25,153 nucleotides of DNA from Polysphondylium violaceum. Lineage: Eukaryota; Evosea; Eumycetozoa; Dictyosteliales; Dictyosteliaceae. The first letter of the stretch is position 1; every line of letters begins with the position of its first letter. Where the stretch lies: NCBI GenBank assembly GCA_000277445.1, contig AJWJ01000342.1:1-25153 (forward strand). The letters run 5' to 3'. A program made the translations under genes and the position numbers. The notes beneath the pieces are model-generated. The model ran no database searches, was not told the DNA's origin, and saw only the letters and a program-made list of their open reading frames with translations. Below, in pieces: positions 11,253-20,217 of this stretch.

Positions 11253-12776
11253 GAATACAGGGAGAGAGAAAGAGAAATAGTAAATAACACACGTAACATT
11301 TTTTAAACAAATATAATAGTATCTCATATGTGTTTTATTTTTTATATTATATTATATTAATAAAAAAAGTATAAATAAATCAAACAAACAAATAATAGTT
11401 CATTTTTTTTCTAGTTTTAATTATATTTATTTATTTATTTATTTATTATTTTTCGAGAGTTTAAAAAGTTTAGAATTTTTCAAATTTTTGATTGTTTTAT
11501 TGATTTCATTTTGATGACTGATATAGATAATAGATAAACACAAAATCACTATAGATGTCATTGCTCTAAATAAAATATTTTACTTTGGAACTATTCTTTT
11601 TTGATAGAGAATAATAAATAATCTTTTATCAAAATCGGTGGAATTGTTAATAGAAATTACATTACATACAAGTTTCTTTATATGTACATTTTGTGTATAA
11701 CCATAATATTATGTGACATCCCTCTCAATGTTGTGGGAAAAGTTTAATTAACACCACCACCACCCACATTAAAATATATATGATTGATCAAAACTTTAAC
11801 ATGTTTTAGAAAGGTGGTAGTGGTAGTGGTAGTAAAATAAACCCTCACCCCTTTCTATATATAACTCACAAACACCCCCATTTTAATCAAATATCGTTGG
11901 GAGTGTATGTACACACCACACTCTCACCCAACTTTTCTCAATAAACTATATATAAATATAGATAAATGTATACAACTAATAACAATACATTATAATATAA
12001 AAGTATAAATGGTAGGAAAGAGTGGTGAGTGTGGGAAAAAGGGATACAGGGTTGATGATGATGATAAAAGGAATGTGATATGATGATGAATGGAAAAAGA
12101 GAACATCATAATAATCAACTCCCATATAAACCGTTTCGTTCCTAATTGTGTGAGGGATGGAGGGTGTATGTGTATATGTATAATGTATAATCAACACACT
12201 CACGCCGCCAAATTTCAATTTATTGGTGGTGGTGTAAATGTGGGTGTATGTATTTCATTTTATTATTTTTTTATTATTATTTTTTTTCTGTGTGCTTATT
12301 AATATCACAACAAACATATATATTATTATTATTACTATTATTATTATTAATAATCTCAACTTGGTGTTATTTTTTCACCTTATTTTCAATACCATCAAGA
12401 TAGATATCTGTGATATACTTTTTTAATAATTTTGATTGGTGGTTAGATAGAAAAGAATAAGAGAGAACAAGCACAACACAACAATACAAGTAAATTTAAA
12501 TTTAAATTTGGAAAAAAAAAAAACAATTTCATAATTTAATTTATTCTGATTTGTGTTTATCTGTTTATTTATAGCTATTTCACTAGAAAATCACTTTTTC
12601 CATTTTTCCATTGATACCAAATATATTATATTTCCATTTTTATTTATTCACATACATGTAAATCACTACGCTCTATCAAAGTCTATTTTTTAAAATTCAT
12701 TGTTTCGATTATTATTTTTTTAAATACCTAACCTATACACTTATACATACATTTATTTATTTACATACACACAAAA
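11253..12776. other. Long upstream region of the surface-protein gene
   Basis: No gene is visible in 1524 bp; the short open frames here have low-complexity translations. It is the longest non-coding stretch in the window. The left third is A+T-rich 3' flank of RagA, with (TTTA)n at about 11426-11447. From 11752 to 12250 there is a cluster of C/A- and G/T-rich boxes, unlike the rest of the intergenic DNA (see the regulatory entry). From 12290 to 12776 it is again A+T-rich with ATT repeats (about 12321-12350) and a three-fold AAATTT repeat (about 12492-12509), ending in a CA-rich leader directly before the ATG. Confidence 0.6.
11752..12250. promoter_or_regulatory. Cluster of G/T- (C/A-) rich boxes, possible developmental enhancer
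   Basis: Within about 500 bp of otherwise A+T-rich DNA there are at least seven G/T- or C/A-rich boxes on both strands. Examples are CACCACCACCACCCACATT (11752-11770), CCTCACCCCT (11843), CACAAACACCCCCA (about 11867), GTTGGGAGTGT with CCCAAC (11896-11932), GTGGTGAGTGTGGG (about 12022), GATGGAGGGTGTATGTG (about 12156) and GGTGGTGGTGTAAATGTGGG (about 12225). Established knowledge: the dictyostelid zinc-finger factor GBF binds G/T-rich boxes in promoters of genes switched on during aggregation and later development. Inference: this cluster may drive such expression of the surface protein at 12777. The distance (about 530-1025 bp) is long for a dictyostelid promoter. Confidence 0.4.
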
Positions 12777-15700
12777 ATGGGATCATCGTCAACAAGAAAT
12801 ATATTATTTTTTTTAATCTTATTGTTTTTCAATTGTTTTGTTACATCAGAGGCACTTGGAATATTAAATCTAAATTTGCCGGTCGGTGATATATTAAATA
12901 GTTTAGTGTCTATCAATAAATGCGGAGAAATTAAAGATGTCATCCCCTTATTAGACAATGGTTTTCTTTTTGGAAAAGACACCAATTGCAACTACACCAA
13001 TTCCAGCCCATATTCTAAAAAGGCACCCTATGTGGTGTTTGGAAACTATGGCGCCAAAAATACAATTAAAAACTTTTTAAACATCAAAGCTACACTCGAT
13101 TTCGGTGGTCAGGTGTTGATCAACAACCAATATACCCTTCAATTACAATGCAACTCGGATGCAATCGATTGCTTCAAATCCGAGATGCTCAATGTCACTG
13201 GCGACGTGTACTCGGGCACAAATTCTAAATTATCGATTGGATCCTTTTATTTGTACAAAGGGTCGAGCATCAACAGTGATAAGCGTCTCACCATCAACTC
13301 GGATTTGATGTACAGCGAGGGCATTTTAAACTTTAATTCAGATTCAATCTTCAACACACCTGTCGAGTTAAATGGTGGTTCAGTTAATTTTAATTCAGGC
13401 AATTGTAATTTAAATAGCAACGTCAATGCAAAAAACAATTCAATCATTTCGTCAAAATCAAATGTATTGTCAAAGATCTTGAATTTGTATAATTCAAAAT
13501 ACAACAACAACGGAGGTGAAATCAAGTCCGATCAATTAAATTTAAATGATAACACCTGTGCATTTCAATCCAATGGTGGAAATATTCAAGCCACCACCAT
13601 CACCAACAATGGTCAAATGAATCTTGTCGATACAAACACCAAATACACTGGATTAAAAGTAAATGCAGATTCAAAGATTCAAATACAAGGCGGCACATTT
13701 AACAATCAAGGCATTGACCAAGATTTGGATCTTGTAGGTGAATTGTCAATGACAGGAACTAGTTCCATTTTGAATCATAAAACTATTTCTTTGGGTCAAA
13801 TGTTAAACTTGAAGGATGGTGATTGTAGTTTAAATTCAAACTCCATAACTTCCAAATCATCTTCAAAAATAATTTCAAATAATCAATCATTTAAATCCAC
13901 CTCAAAGGTATTTCAAGCTCAAGAGAAATCATTGTTGGACTGTACAAATAGTAATGTTAATTTTGAAGCAAGCGATAATTTATTACTCAAAGATCAATCA
14001 CAATTCCAATTTAAAGCAAAATCTTTATTTAATATGAATGGTTTGGTAAATTTAAAAGACTCATCTATCATCTCTTTGGATAGCTCTGATATGGTCCACA
14101 GCAATCAACATATCCAAATATCAGACTCGTCTCAATTGAATGTTGCATCAAATTCAAATATTTTAATTTCATCTGGTTTAAACATATTCAATGGTGGCAT
14201 ATTTAATTTGAATTTAAATTCAAATGGTCAAATTAAAAACAACACTTTGGTGGCTTTAAATGATAACTCTACCTTTTCGGTTTCAAATGCTAGTAAATTA
14301 TCTATCTCTGAGAGTTCAAACATACAAATTAAAAATCTATCAAAGTTTAACATCAATGATAAATCCATTGTCAATTTGGACCAAACTGTAATCAGTGTCG
14401 ACAAACAAGGCTCTTTTAATAGTCAAGCTAGTAAACTTGTTTTCACTGGAAATAGTGAAGCTCATGTTAATGGTGAATTTAAACTAACATCCACTACTAT
14501 GGAATCTGATGGCACCAAAATTATTGTATCTGGATCAATGTCTTTGGCCGATGGATCCAATGTAAAACTACATAACGGTAAATTGACAATCAACGACAAT
14601 GGTAAACTTGATCTTGTTGGATCTACCTTTACAAACAATAATGAAATTCTTTCCTCTGGTGAATGGAATATTGATGAAACTAGTTATTTTGCAAACAATG
14701 GTATCATTACTTGTGACAAGAATTCTAAAATCACTTCAACCAATGCCGGTGATGACAAATTTGTACTTAATCATGGTATGTGGTCTATGAATGACAATAG
14801 TGCTAGCTTGAAAAAGTTTGAAAACTATGGTTCATTAAGAACTGTAAACTCTCAATTACAATTCAAAGATCTTACCGTCTACAAAAACAGTGAATTAAAA
14901 ATAACAACTTCAAACATTCAACTTGAAAATGATTTGATTCATCAAGGTAAAATCCATGGCTCTGGAAATATCAATGGTAATGTGATTGCAAATTCCGATG
15001 CAATTCTTGGTGACACTGATTCCCCCTCTCTTTTAAGAATTAAAGGAAACATGGTTCATTCAATCGACACTGAATTCAATGTCTACATCAGTGGAAACGC
15101 TACAGAAGGTGTTGATTATTCTAAATTTATCATTGAATCTGATTATAGTATCTCTGATTCTGGTAGTAGTGTTGGTAGTATGGAAAGCAACTTGGGTGTA
15201 GGTAAATTTTTACAAGCTGATAGTGGCAGTAAGTCGAGTAATAACAACAGCACCAAAGATGTAAATCTCTACATCAAAGATAAAAACGTTTCAGGAACCA
15301 TTGTCTTTGCCAACTCGACAAAATTCAATACTGGAAACATTGAGTTCAAATTCAAAATTAAGGTCTATGATCCAAACACCAAACAATATGTTCCCATTCA
15401 AGATGACTGTAAATACAAATTGCAAAGAAATGTAAATTCTCTTGGTGTTGTAATCTCACCTTTTAATTCATGTGAAGTACCTATTGTCGAAAGCCCAAGT
15501 ACTGTTGGTGCTCATACTGGTGGTGACTTTAACGGTGGCGTGAATGGTATTGGCGGCAATGGAGCAGCTTCAAGTAACCCCTCCCCTACAACTCAAGCCC
15601 AACTTGTTGCACATTTCAAGAAAAGTTATATTGGCCTAGCTTTGGGTTGTGTCGGTGGTGTCATTGGCTTTGCAATTATTGTTGGTGTTTTAATTTGGAA

Positions 15701-15797
15701 AAACAGAAACATCAAAAACTTTATCAAGTTAAAGAGAGAATCATTCTTCACAAGAATGAATAGTTCAAATAGTTCTCTAAGTTCATATAGTGTTTAA
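12777..15797 (+). CDS. Type I membrane protein with beta-helix-like, adhesin-like ectodomain (1006 aa)
   Basis: Single uninterrupted exon. A signal peptide is clear (residues 1 to about 25, hydrophobic core ILFFLILLFFNCF). A cysteine-containing N-terminal domain follows (to about 145), then about 650 residues of Asn/Ser-rich short beta-strand-like units (alternating hydrophobic residues and turns such as NNG, NSN, DNS), as expected for a right-handed parallel beta-helix. At about 735-800 lie GSGNINGNVIANSDAILGD and, after a short gap, LRIKGNMVHS and a GVDYSKFIIESDYSIS stretch. This order resembles the end of bacterial autotransporter passenger domains (G-x-G-x-I-x-G-N-V, then L-x-I-x-G-N, then DY). 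A Gly/Asn/Ser stalk precedes one transmembrane helix (about 951-974) rich in small residues (GLALG, GCVGG), and a 32-residue basic, Ser-rich cytoplasmic tail. Many N-x-S/T sites suggest heavy glycosylation. The role is unknown; cell-surface adhesion or matrix contact is an inference. I do not recognise a named orthologue. Confidence 0.85.
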   Translation: MGSSSTRNILFFLILLFFNCFVTSEALGILNLNLPVGDILNSLVSINKCGEIKDVIPLLDNGFLFGKDTNCNYTNSSPYSKKAPYVVFGNYGAKNTIKNFLNIKATLDFGGQVLINNQYTLQLQCNSDAIDCFKSEMLNVTGDVYSGTNSKLSIGSFYLYKGSSINSDKRLTINSDLMYSEGILNFNSDSIFNTPVELNGGSVNFNSGNCNLNSNVNAKNNSIISSKSNVLSKILNLYNSKYNNNGGEIKSDQLNLNDNTCAFQSNGGNIQATTITNNGQMNLVDTNTKYTGLKVNADSKIQIQGGTFNNQGIDQDLDLVGELSMTGTSSILNHKTISLGQMLNLKDGDCSLNSNSITSKSSSKIISNNQSFKSTSKVFQAQEKSLLDCTNSNVNFEASDNLLLKDQSQFQFKAKSLFNMNGLVNLKDSSIISLDSSDMVHSNQHIQISDSSQLNVASNSNILISSGLNIFNGGIFNLNLNSNGQIKNNTLVALNDNSTFSVSNASKLSISESSNIQIKNLSKFNINDKSIVNLDQTVISVDKQGSFNSQASKLVFTGNSEAHVNGEFKLTSTTMESDGTKIIVSGSMSLADGSNVKLHNGKLTINDNGKLDLVGSTFTNNNEILSSGEWNIDETSYFANNGIITCDKNSKITSTNAGDDKFVLNHGMWSMNDNSASLKKFENYGSLRTVNSQLQFKDLTVYKNSELKITTSNIQLENDLIHQGKIHGSGNINGNVIANSDAILGDTDSPSLLRIKGNMVHSIDTEFNVYISGNATEGVDYSKFIIESDYSISDSGSSVGSMESNLGVGKFLQADSGSKSSNNNSTKDVNLYIKDKNVSGTIVFANSTKFNTGNIEFKFKIKVYDPNTKQYVPIQDDCKYKLQRNVNSLGVVISPFNSCEVPIVESPSTVGAHTGGDFNGGVNGIGGNGAASSNPSPTTQAQLVAHFKKSYIGLALGCVGGVIGFAIIVGVLIWKNRNIKNFIKLKRESFFTRMNSSNSSLSSYSV

Positions 15798-16533
15798 ATA
15801 AATAATCAAATTATTATTAAATTTTACAAATATCTCTTTTGAATCTTGTTAGCTTTGGGATTATAGTTGATTTAGATATCTCCCAAGTGTGATCATTATC
15901 CCTTAGAAAAAGAGCAAATCAGAATATAACAAAGTCAATTTCTGATCTGTTTAATTTTTGTTTTTGTGTGAGAAATCAAAAGAAATAATTAACGTAAAAG
16001 GTTTGTTTGAATTTTTTAATATTAATAGTAGTTTATTTAAAGTCATATTTGTAGTATTGAAATTTTTAAGCAGCAGTCTATTATAATTGAAAGAGATAAT
16101 CAGTTAATATTTATAATATATAATATATAGTATAATAAGTGATTAAATTATTATTGAATATAATAAGAGAGTCAGATGGTGTTGCATGGTCATACAAATT
16201 ACAGAATCCTCACATGCATTCAGATATAAGTGTCTATGTTTTTTCATCATTCCTATATTATATTCTCTAATAATAATAATATTTATATGTGTTGATTATT
16301 TACCTTTACTGTTTGTCGCATACTAAAAATGAGTCTCAGTTTCTTATTTTATACTCAGTCCCTTTGCCGAAAACAAATTTTTTAAAAATAAAAAAAAATA
16401 AAAAAAAAATAAAAAAAATCGAAAAAAATTGATTAAAAGTAGAAAAAAACGACATAGTTTTTACACAATAAGTAGCGGCACTCTTGTGATGAATACACAC
16501 ACACAAAGAGATAATTACAATTATCACTAAAGA
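15798..16533. other. Intergenic region before RPP21
   Basis: No gene is visible in 736 bp. It holds the 3' flank of the surface-protein gene (AATAAT/AATAAA-like sequence just after the stop), an inverted repeat TCAGAA/TTCTGA at about 15919-15946, a TGCATG/CATGCA pair at about 16183 and 16214, and A-rich promoter-like DNA at about 16383-16450. Confidence 0.6.
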
Positions 16534-17168
16534 ATGGAGACTAATGCTAATACTAATACTACAACTACTACTAGTGAAATTGTAAAGACTACAAATGTTG
16601 AAGTAGTTGTGGTTGTTGATACTGAATTGGCAGTTACTAATACCAATGCTACGCCCACTAATAAAAATAACAACAACAATAACAACAAAAATAATAATAA
16701 CGGCAATAGCAATAGCAATAACAACAATACTAAAAAAAATGATTGTATGAAAAATGGAGATACAATGAAAAGAATAAACTTTCTTTATCAAGCATCACAC
16801 TTTTTGTTGACTCAAAGCGGCAATCAGGCAATATCTAGTTTTTATAATAACTCTATGAAGCAAATAGCCCAAAAATCAGTTGTTAGAATCAATTCAAATG
16901 TTAAGAGAACCATTTGTAAAAAATGTTCAACTCTTTTAATTTCTGGATTATCTTCATCAGCTAGAATCCAAGGTTAGTGTTGTTGTTGTTGTCGTCATTG
17001 TCATTTTTTATTAATATTTTATATTAATATGATTTATATATATCTCTAATATATGTAGAAAAAAGAGAATGCCATATGGTCATTACCTGTAATAATTGTC
17101 AAAAATCTAAAAGATTTCATTGTAAAAAGAAACCACTTCGAAGTGTTATACGTAATACTGCCATGTAA
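16534..17168 (+). CDS. rpp21: RNase P / RNase MRP subunit RPP21 (Rpr2 family) (2 exons, 182 aa)
   Basis: Exons are 16534-16972 and 17059-17168, joined across an 86-nt intron (GTTAGT...ATGTAG). RPP21 is a zinc-ribbon protein of nuclear ribonuclease P, which trims the 5' leader of pre-tRNA. The core from residue 79 reads KRINFLYQASHFLLTQ, then NQAISSFYNNSMKQIAQKSV and VKRTICKKCSTLLISGL. This runs parallel to human QRLNFLYQAAHCVLAQ, NQALARFYCYTERTIAKRLV and VKRTLCRGCSSLLVPGL. The four zinc ligands are Cys128/Cys131 and, after the splice join, Cys157/Cys160 in ITCNNCQKSKRF. Residues 1-76 form a dictyostelid-type extension with Thr, Val and Asn runs that human RPP21 lacks. The protein ends soon after the second zinc pair, without the longer human tail. 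ATG 16534 is the first in the frame; Met78, next to the conserved core, is a possible alternative. Confidence 0.92.
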
Positions 17169-17487
17169 ATTTATTTCAAATCCTTTATCAGTAAATTTAC
17201 TCTCAAAAAGGACATTTCACGGTTTATTTTATTTATTTTTGAGTCATATTTATAGAATAATATATAAATCAATCACAAGCTTTTTCATTCACCCACGTGG
17301 GTTTTTGATTTCTGATTTTTTTTTTAAATTTGTAAATTATTCGAATTTGTAATATAATAATCACCACACCTCCCATATTTATTAAATTAAGATAAGAGTA
17401 AAATTACTTTACTCTATGTATATAGCCTTTTTCAGTTTACAAGAATAGTAATAGAGTAATAATCATTAACATTACACAACACAAACA
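17169..17487. other. Short intergenic region between RPP21 and DGAT2
   Basis: This 319-bp gap holds no gene. It contains the perfect palindrome at 17291-17302 and a perfect 8-bp stem with a 5-nt loop at 17395-17415 (both listed separately), in otherwise A+T-rich DNA. Confidence 0.6.
17291..17302. promoter_or_regulatory. Perfect 12-bp palindrome with CACGTG core
   Basis: ACCCACGTGGGT is a perfect 12-bp palindrome with an E-box/G-box core, the type of site bound by bHLH or bZIP dimers in other eukaryotes. It lies 186 bp before the DGAT2 start in A+T-rich DNA, where a G+C-rich palindrome is not expected by chance. The site is seen directly; its function is inferred. Confidence 0.45.
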
Positions 17488-18625
17488 ATGATAAGATGGG
17501 TAGATATCCTCAATGTGCCGATGCATAGAAGATTAGAAACATTGGCAGTGTTTCTCTATGCGATGGTGTTGCCTGTCACCTTGGTGATGGCATTCAATAT
17601 GATTGTGATTCCTTTATTTTGGGGCATCACCATACCCTATTTCATTTGGATTCTGTTCTATGACCATTCGCATGAAAGCGGTGGTAGAAGATGGAATGTC
17701 GCGAGAAACTTTATCATTTGGAAGTACTTTAAAAACTATTTCCCCATATCGTTGATTGTAAATTCAAACTTTGATGCATCAAAGAAATACATATTTGCCT
17801 ATCATCCTCATGGCATCATTAGCATCGGTGCATTTTGTAATTTTGCTACCAATGCAAATGGAATTGATGAAAAGATACCAAATTTAGATATTCACTTGTT
17901 AACCTTGGAGTCGAATTTTAAAGTACATATACAACAGTAGTAACAGTGTAATCCATATGATATTAATAGATTGCTATTACTATATAGATACCATTTCTAA
18001 GAGAGATATTAATGTGGTTTGGTGTTTGTTCGGTCAGTAAAAAGAGTTGTGAAACTATATTGAAAAAAGGACCAGGACAAGCAATTGTAATTGTCGTTGG
18101 TGGAGCAGAGGAATCGTTGGATGCACATCCCGGTCAAAATGAAATTACATTGAAAAAGAGAAAAGGATTTGTAAAATTAGCATTAACTCATGGTGCATCA
18201 TTAGTGCCTGTTTATTCATTTGGTGAAAATGATATTTTTGATCAAGTGCCCAACCCCAGAGGTTCGTTGATTAGAACTATTCAAACTAAAATTAAGGATC
18301 TCACCGGTATAGCCCCTCCAATCTTTATGGGCAGAGGTATATTTAATTATGATTTTGGTATGCTTCCTGTTAGACATCCAATTGTTACTGTTAGTAAGTG
18401 TTGGCTTTAATATTATCACTCTCTGTATTCATCTCTACATGTACATGTATATTAATATAACATTTATTATTAGTTGGCGAGCCCATTGATATACCAAAAA
18501 TTAAAAACCCATCAACAGATGTTATTGAGCTCTATCATAAGCTCTATATAGATGCAATCAAGGATTTATTTAACAAATATAAAGATCAATATGATTCTAA
18601 CACAGGTGACTTGAAAATTAATTAA
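17488..18625 (+). CDS. dgat2: Diacylglycerol O-acyltransferase 2 (3 exons, 330 aa)
   Basis: Exons are 17488-17922, 17988-18393 and 18474-18625; the introns of 65 and 80 nt are in phases 0 and 1. DGAT2 transfers a fatty acyl group from acyl-CoA to diacylglycerol, the last step of triacylglycerol synthesis, at the ER and lipid droplets. The hydrophobic hairpin spans about 20-57. The signature YHPHG is at 105-109, followed by GAFCNFAT. The exon 1/2 join gives LESNFKIPFLREIL, as in LAGNFRMPVLREYL. Then come AIVIVVGGAEESL (177-189) and RKGFVKLALTHGASLVPVYS (203-222) followed by FGEND. The exon 2/3 join restores VTVIGEPIDIPK, close to animal TTVVGEPITIPK. All family blocks are present and the length is normal. 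The preceding 319-bp gap holds a CACGTG palindrome. Confidence 0.96.
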
Positions 18626-18904
18626 TTCATAATAACAATAATAATAATAATAATAATGAAAAATATAATTATAATAATAAAAACACTCTTTTGTACAAAT
18701 CATGTGTCATAGTATCCTATTTCTATATAAACATTCCCAAGAAAGTTTCTTTAGAATAATAATAAAGATATCTTGATTTTTAGTCTCTGCAAAGTGCGAG
18801 AATGGACAGGTCATCATGAAAAAAAAATGAAAAAAAAAAAAAAATTGATTTTGAAAAGGTTTAATTTTCTTTGGATAATTATTTTTATTTATATCTTGAG
18901 AAAA

Positions 18905-20217
18905 ATGACATATACAGTGGAAACATCTTCTTTTTTAACAAGTACACCTGTTTTATTGATTGGTGTTTTGCTTTTATCATTTGTAATTATCCTCCCTATT
19001 CATCTTTGATTCTTGTAGTAATTAATTCTCATATCATATCAAACACACACGCACACATATACACAGTTAATATGGGGTATTTATTTAATTTTAATTGAAA
19101 ACGAAGGCGTTTTATGGTTGCCAGAAGAGAATGTATATATTGATCCCAAAGAAGGTCAGGTACATCAATTCCCTTCTATTACCAATGATAAAAGTGAAGT
19201 CTATCTATCTGTTATTGTACCTGCCTACAATGAACAAGAAAGATTACCAAAGGTATTATCGATAATACTGCTACACACATATATAAATATAATATACTAA
19301 CAACAATAACTATTAGATGATGGATGAGACAGTTAAATTCTTAAAAGATAAACAGAAAAAGAATATCAACTTTACATTTGAAATCATTGTCATTGATGAT
19401 GGTAGTAAAGATAAAACATCTCAAATTGTAAATTCATATATTGAAAAAGAATCAACAGATATCATTCGTTTATTAAAGTTGAAACAAAATAGAGGAAAAG
19501 GTGGTGCTGTTAAAAGAGTAATTATTATTATCATTATCATTACTATGAACTTGAAGACCTTAAAGAAAAAGAGTATTAATAATAATAATAATAATAACAA
19601 ATATATACATTTATATTTATAGGGTGTTTTATGTTCAAGAGGTAAATATTGTTTATTTGTAGATGCAGATGGCGCTACAGAATTTAGTGATTTCGATAGA
19701 GTTGAAAATACTATGCATAAGATTGAAAAGAAAGGATTGGGTATTGTTTGTGGCTCAAGAGCACATTTGGTAGATAGTGATTTAGTAGCAAAGAGATCTT
19801 TTTTAAGAAATATATTAATGTATGGTTTTCATTTATTTGTTGAAATATTGTGTGTTAAAGGTATTAAAGATACTCAATGTGGATTTAAAGTATGTATTGT
19901 TTATTTCCTGTATAGATATCACTCGATTTATTAACATAGTTACTAATATTACCATTACTCTTACTACTCTATAGTTATTTACTAGAGATAGCGCAAAAAG
20001 AATATTCCCTTCATTACATATTGAAAGATGGGCATTTGATGTTGAACTACTTTATATTGCACAAAAACTTGGAGACATTCCAATCACAGAGGTAGCAGTA
20101 AATTGGACTGAAGTCGAAGGTTCAAAACTTGATCCATTCTCTAGCTCCATTCAAATGGCAAAGGATATTTTACGTATTAGAGTTCGTTATTTATTTGGTA
20201 TTTGGAGATTAAAATAG
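18905..20217 (+). CDS. alg5: Dolichyl-phosphate beta-glucosyltransferase ALG5 (5 exons, 324 aa)
   Basis: Exons are 18905-18982, 19067-19252, 19317-19517, 19623-19889 and 19975-20217, all in phase 0. ALG5 moves glucose from UDP-glucose to dolichyl phosphate on the ER membrane; the product feeds the last steps of the N-glycan precursor. One N-terminal membrane helix (about 15-37) is split by intron 1 and rebuilt as VLLLSF/LIWGIYLILI. The GT-A type glycosyltransferase 2 domain follows, with VIVPAYNEQERLP (75-87), IIVIDDGS (111-118), NRGKGGAVKR, the metal-binding DADGAT (169-174), CGSRAHL, IKDTQCGFK (236-244) and HIERWAFDVELLYIAQ. Human ALG5 is also 324 aa, with nearly the same blocks. The exon 1 donor (GTAATT at 18983) is the least certain junction, because the N-terminus is poorly conserved. 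This is the only gene here with a TAG stop. Confidence 0.93.

Noticed and set aside
12090-12426. Short plus-strand open frames upstream of the surface-protein gene
   Set aside because: Low-complexity Ile/Phe/His/Cys content from repeats; no family features; the region looks regulatory.
16336-16791. Minus-strand open frame of 151 codons across the RPP21 start
   Set aside because: Its translation is Ile/Val/Ser low complexity produced by the reverse of Asn/Thr repeats, while the plus strand encodes a recognised protein.
18983-19066. Frameshift or broken N-terminus in ALG5, because the first open frame stops at 19009
   Set aside because: A GTAATT...CACAG intron of 84 nt in phase 0 removes the stop and rebuilds one continuous membrane helix, so splicing explains it.
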